NCBI GenBank assembly: GCA_011049455.1
Contig: DSBL01000060.1
Span: 1 to 64,000, forward strand
DNA: 64,000 nt
Source of the DNA: Desulfonatronum sp.
Lineage (GTDB): Bacteria > Desulfobacterota > Desulfovibrionia > Desulfovibrionales > Desulfonatronaceae
Reading direction: 5' to 3'
The translations under genes and the position numbers were made by a program. Under the pieces are notes generated by a model. It was not told the origin of the DNA, ran no database searches, and saw only the letters and a program-made list of their open reading frames with translations. Below are positions 60,626 to 64,000 of the stretch, in pieces (position 1 is the first letter of the stretch; every line of letters begins with the position of its first letter).

Positions 60626-61729
60626 ATGCTTGTCTCCATTTTCTCGGCCGCCGCCTTTCTTGCGATCCTGACGCTGATCCTGGCCGCGGCCCTGCTTTTT
60701 GCCGAACACAGGATCCTGAACTACGGCCCCTGCACCCTGGACATCAACGACGGCGGCAAGACCCTGGTGGTCACCGGCGGGTCGTCCCTGCTGTCCAGTC
60801 TGGCGGAAAAGGACGTCTTCATCCCCTCGGCCTGCGGCGGCCGCGGCAGTTGCGCCTACTGCAAGGTCAGGGTTCTGGAGGGCGGGGGTGTGATCGGGCC
60901 GGTGGAAGAGTCGTATCTGAGCCCGGAGGATCTCAAGAACCAGGTCCGCCTGTCCTGTCAGGTCAAGGTGCGGCAGGACATCCGCTTGGCCATTCCTGAA
61001 GAGCTTTTTCTGGCCAAGCGGTTTCGCGGTTTTCTGGAGCGCAAGCGCATGCTGACCTATGACATCGTGGAATTGCGCATCGTCCTGCGGGAGCCGCAGC
61101 GCATCGAGTTCGCGGCCGGGCAGTATATCCAGCTGGAATCCGAGGAATATGCCGGACATGATGCGGTGATGCGCGCCTATTCCATATCCTCGCCGCCTTC
61201 GGACGATGGCCATGTGGAAGTGATCATCCGTAAAATTCCCGAGGGCATCTGCACCACCTGGGTCTTCGATCATCTCCAGGAAGGACGAGAGATCTTTTTC
61301 AGCGGACCGTACGGGGATTTCCAACTCACCGAGACCAAGGCCCCGGCGGTGTTCATCGCCGGCGGCAGCGGAATGGCCCCGATCTGGAGCATTTTGCGGG
61401 AAATGCTCCAGCGCGGCGACAAGCGGCAAGCCATGTATTTCTTCAGCGGACGCACCAAGGACGATCTGTTTTTCACCGAGGAGTTGTTCGCCCTGGAAAA
61501 GGAATTGCCCGACTTTCGCTACATCCCCTGCCTGACTCGGGAGCCCGAGGATTCAGACTGGAAGGGCGAGCGGGGCCGCATCCCCAAGGTGCTGCCAAGG
61601 TTCATTGCGGACGCCGCCGGGTTTGAAGCCTACCTCTGCGGTTCCACCAGCCTGATCGACGCCTGCGTGGCGGCCTTGAAACAGGCCGGCATCAATGAAA
61701 GCAACATCTTCTACGACAAGTTCGAGTAG
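60626..61729 (+). CDS. nqrF: Na+-translocating NADH:quinone reductase subunit F
   Basis: N-terminal TM; 2Fe-2S motif CGGRGSCAYCKV...SCQVKV; FAD/NAD(P)-binding MRAYSISSPP, FIAGGSGMAPIWSILREML. Confidence 0.92.
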   Translation: MLVSIFSAAAFLAILTLILAAALLFAEHRILNYGPCTLDINDGGKTLVVTGGSSLLSSLAEKDVFIPSACGGRGSCAYCKVRVLEGGGVIGPVEESYLSPEDLKNQVRLSCQVKVRQDIRLAIPEELFLAKRFRGFLERKRMLTYDIVELRIVLREPQRIEFAAGQYIQLESEEYAGHDAVMRAYSISSPPSDDGHVEVIIRKIPEGICTTWVFDHLQEGREIFFSGPYGDFQLTETKAPAVFIAGGSGMAPIWSILREMLQRGDKRQAMYFFSGRTKDDLFFTEELFALEKELPDFRYIPCLTREPEDSDWKGERGRIPKVLPRFIADAAGFEAYLCGSTSLIDACVAALKQAGINESNIFYDKFE

Positions 61730-62955
61730 TCGCCCAGGCAGACCATGGAATAGTCTTCCCCGGTCAGGCACCGGCCGCCGCTGCCGGTCACTTCGAAGGT
61801 ATTCTCCACGCCGACCATGCCCAGCCCCGGGATGCCGATCTTGGGTTCCAGGGCCAGAACCATGCCTTGTTCCAGGGGCACATCAAACCCCTTGGCCAGG
61901 GCCGGATACTCGTCAATGGCCAAGCCGATGCCGTGGCCCAAAAAGCGGACCTTGTTGCCGCCCAGGGCCATGAACCCCTCGGACCAGCCCTGTTTTTCGG
62001 CCCACTGCCAGCAGTGGCTGAACAACCGGCTGGGAACGGCGCCGGGAACAAGATGGTCAGCCAGCCAGTTTTGCACCTGGATGCAAAAATCATGGGCGCG
62101 GCAGGCCTGCTCCGGCAGGGTGGATCGTGATTCGCCCCAATACACCTGGGTCTTGTCCGTGTGGTAGCCCTCCAGGACAAAGCCCACGTCCAGAGCCAGG
62201 GGCTCGTCTTCCTGCCAGACCTTGCCCGCGTAGCCCATATGGGTGATGGCCGGGTGCTCGCCGCGCAGCCCCAGGGGACCGTCGAACACGCTGGGATAAT
62301 TGGCGCTGTCTCCTGCAGCCACATGGCCCAAAAAAATCTCCTCGCCAAAACTCTGCATGCGCATCAGGCCCTGGTGGCCCTGGCTGAAAAAAACCTCCCA
62401 CACGCGATGAGCGATCTGTTGTTCGGTCATGCCCGGACTGATGCGTGCGGGCAAGAGCTTTCGCAGGCAGGTGTTGTGGCGCTGGCCCGCGAGCCGCAGT
62501 TTGGCCAACTCCCAGGGGGTTTTGACGCAACGCGTCCGGTGCAGGACCATATCGCCGGAAATGAAGGCATGGCCGTCCAGGTTGCGGGTCAGTCCTTGGC
62601 TTAAGGACCAGGACAGACCGGACATTTCCGCGGCAATGGTCGAAGACAGGGGGACGCCGGCCTCTCGGGCCAAACCCGATAAATCACGGAACGACCGGTA
62701 GGCCAGGATGGTTTTACAGCTGGATTCCAGCCTGGCCCGCTCCAGGCCGCGGCGGGAAAAAAGCACGGGCTCCCCGGCAAGAGGCAGCCAGAACAGCCCG
62801 TTGGGCCAGGTTCCGCTCAAATAATAGCTGTTCAGCCGGGAAAAAACGAGCAGTCCGCCGGCTTCCGGGGCCAGCACGCGCAGCAGGGAACGGCAGCGCT
62901 CCCAGCGCAATTCCAGTTCGGATCGGGGGATGCGTTCCAGGGCTTCAAAGGTCAT
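61711..62955 (-). CDS. M24 family Xaa-Pro-type metallopeptidase
   Basis: GEHPAITHMGY...LALDVGFVLEGYHTDKTQVYWG; FLGHGIGLAIDEYP; MVLALEPKIGIPGLGMVGVENTFEVT. Confidence 0.9.
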   Translation of the reverse strand: MTFEALERIPRSELELRWERCRSLLRVLAPEAGGLLVFSRLNSYYLSGTWPNGLFWLPLAGEPVLFSRRGLERARLESSCKTILAYRSFRDLSGLAREAGVPLSSTIAAEMSGLSWSLSQGLTRNLDGHAFISGDMVLHRTRCVKTPWELAKLRLAGQRHNTCLRKLLPARISPGMTEQQIAHRVWEVFFSQGHQGLMRMQSFGEEIFLGHVAAGDSANYPSVFDGPLGLRGEHPAITHMGYAGKVWQEDEPLALDVGFVLEGYHTDKTQVYWGESRSTLPEQACRAHDFCIQVQNWLADHLVPGAVPSRLFSHCWQWAEKQGWSEGFMALGGNKVRFLGHGIGLAIDEYPALAKGFDVPLEQGMVLALEPKIGIPGLGMVGVENTFEVTGSGGRCLTGEDYSMVCLGDYSNLS

Positions 62956-63145
62956 CCTTTCCTCCGGTTCTGAATTTTTCGGTTGAAATGGCTGCCCACG
63001 GTCAGCGGAGATATATCCGTCATGAAGGCCAAAGGTGTCAAATCGTTTTTCGTGTGCTCCCTAAGTCGGCCACTTACATTTGTCAGAGGCCGCATATAGA
63101 TGACACATGGCAACTACTCAGCACAATGCATGGTGCATGCACATT

Positions 63146-63317
63146 ATGGCTAGTTTGTCTTGTTTTGGCTTTGCCGCCTGTCTGACAGAGCCTGACATCA
63201 TCAGACGAAACATTGCCAAACGCAGAGAGCACATGCTTTTGTTCATGGCTTGCGATGGTTCTATGTTACAAGTCCGGCGAAGGAGTTGCGACTGTCAAAA
63301 CAAGACAAACCAGCCAT
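63146..63317. repeat. ~172-bp segment bounded by a 22-bp inverted repeat (1 mismatch)
   Basis: ATGGCTAGTTTGTCTTGTTTTG (63146-63167) versus reverse complement of CAAAACAAGACAAACCAGCCAT (63296-63317). Confidence 0.85.
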
Positions 63318-63438
63318 CGACCTCACTTGGTGAGTATTTGCGACACATATACCTGTACTCCTTGACGGCCTTATTTTACGGCCTTAAGATAGGGTCTTGA
63401 TTTCGAGACCAAAATAACCAAGACCACCAGAAGGAGGA

Positions 63439-63675
63439 GTGATGCTCCAAGCCAAATTCAGCCTGGACAAGCCGCAACACTGTTTCATCGAGCAATACAA
63501 AGCCTATGGATTCAAGGACAGAAGCCAAATGGTCCGGGTTGCCCTGGACCGCCTGAGCGCTGAATTGGAGCAGCAACGGCTCCGGGAATCAGCGGAATTG
63601 TATGCCGAGGTCTATGCCCTGGATCAGGCAACATGCGAGTGGGGCGACAATGTGGCTGCGGAGTGGCCAGAGTGA
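63439..63675 (+). CDS. Antitoxin of a MazEF-like toxin-antitoxin pair
   Basis: MLQAKFSLDKPQHCFIEQYKAYGFKDRSQMVRVALDRLSAELEQQRL; stop overlaps the toxin start (TGATG). Confidence 0.78.
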   Translation: MMLQAKFSLDKPQHCFIEQYKAYGFKDRSQMVRVALDRLSAELEQQRLRESAELYAEVYALDQATCEWGDNVAAEWPE

Positions 63676-64000
63676 TGCTTCTGAAGCGGGGGATGGTCAT
63701 CGACGTCAATCTCGACCCGGTCAAAGGATCGGAGACCGGAAAAGTCCGGCCCTGCGTCGTGGTCACCAACGACATCTACAACGCCCGCGTCCCGGTGATC
63801 CAGGTTACTCCGATCACGGCGTTCACCGAGAAAAAGGGGTGCATCGTCACCAACGTGGTCATCGAGCCAGCAAAACAAAATGGGCTGTCCAAAAAGTCCG
63901 TGGCCGACTGCCTTCAGACACGGCCCATAGATCATCAGACCCGGCTCGTGGCCGTGCGGGGCGAACTGGCCGGGGAGATCATGGCAGATATTGACGTGGC
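63675..64000 (+). CDS. MazF/PemK-family endoribonuclease toxin, truncated by the window edge
   Basis: My translation: MLLKRGMVIDVNLDPVKGSETGKVRPCVVVTNDIYNARVPVIQVTPITAFTEKKGCIVTNVVIEPAKQNGLSKKSVADCLQTRPIDHQTRLVAVRGELAGEIMADIDV; absent from the ORF track because no stop lies in the window. Confidence 0.9.
   Translation, partial: MLLKRGMVIDVNLDPVKGSETGKVRPCVVVTNDIYNARVPVIQVTPITAFTEKKGCIVTNVVIEPAKQNGLSKKSVADCLQTRPIDHQTRLVAVRGELAGEIMADIDV

Noticed and set aside
1-64000. CRISPR arrays, cas genes, rRNA, tRNA, intact prophage, transposases
   Set aside because: No regularly spaced repeats, recognisable Cas or phage structural proteins, transposase motifs, rRNA signatures or tRNA cloverleaf were seen by eye; tRNAscan-SE and Infernal would be needed to exclude divergent cases.

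Overview
This 64 kb window looks like a chromosomal segment of a Desulfovibrionales-type sulfate-reducing deltaproteobacterium. That lineage call is an inference from protein resemblance and gene order; no search was run. Most of the window is core metabolism: (i) a cobalt-type ECF transporter operon (cbiM, cbiL/nikL-like, cbiQ, cbiO) behind a clear cobalamin riboswitch; (ii) a ferrous-iron locus (feoA, feoB, Feo-associated Cys-rich protein) next to DUF4198, small secreted, Cys-rich, DUF2325 and porin genes, with Fur-like sites; (iii) an OtsA-OtsB fusion, a GDSL hydrolase and lon; (iv) a long minus-strand block radC-holA-leuS-hyp-nusB-ribH-ribBA-ribE-ribD-dCMP deaminase-glyA-fabF-acpP-fabG-fabH-plsX-rpmF-yceD; (v) rpmB, gltX, nifU-like, hemerythrin and REC/PAS/GGDEF signalling genes; (vi) pyruvoyl arginine decarboxylase, argS, fabD, rsmG (apparently truncated), a deoxyhypusine-synthase-like gene, ubiD-like, an Rsm22-like gene with an ASKHA ferredoxin, and an acyl-CoA synthetase; (vii) EVE, DUF4139, Mut7-C, nqrE, nqrF and M24 peptidase genes, with a MazEF-like toxin-antitoxin pair at the right edge. 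No rRNA, convincing tRNA, CRISPR array, intact prophage or transposase was recognised. The observations most worth follow-up are the extended iron locus, a 177-bp element with 33-bp perfect inverted termini, a second IR-bounded element (~172 bp), a probable deletion junction truncating rsmG, an in-frame response-regulator/histidine-kinase chimera, and nqrEF without nqrABCD.
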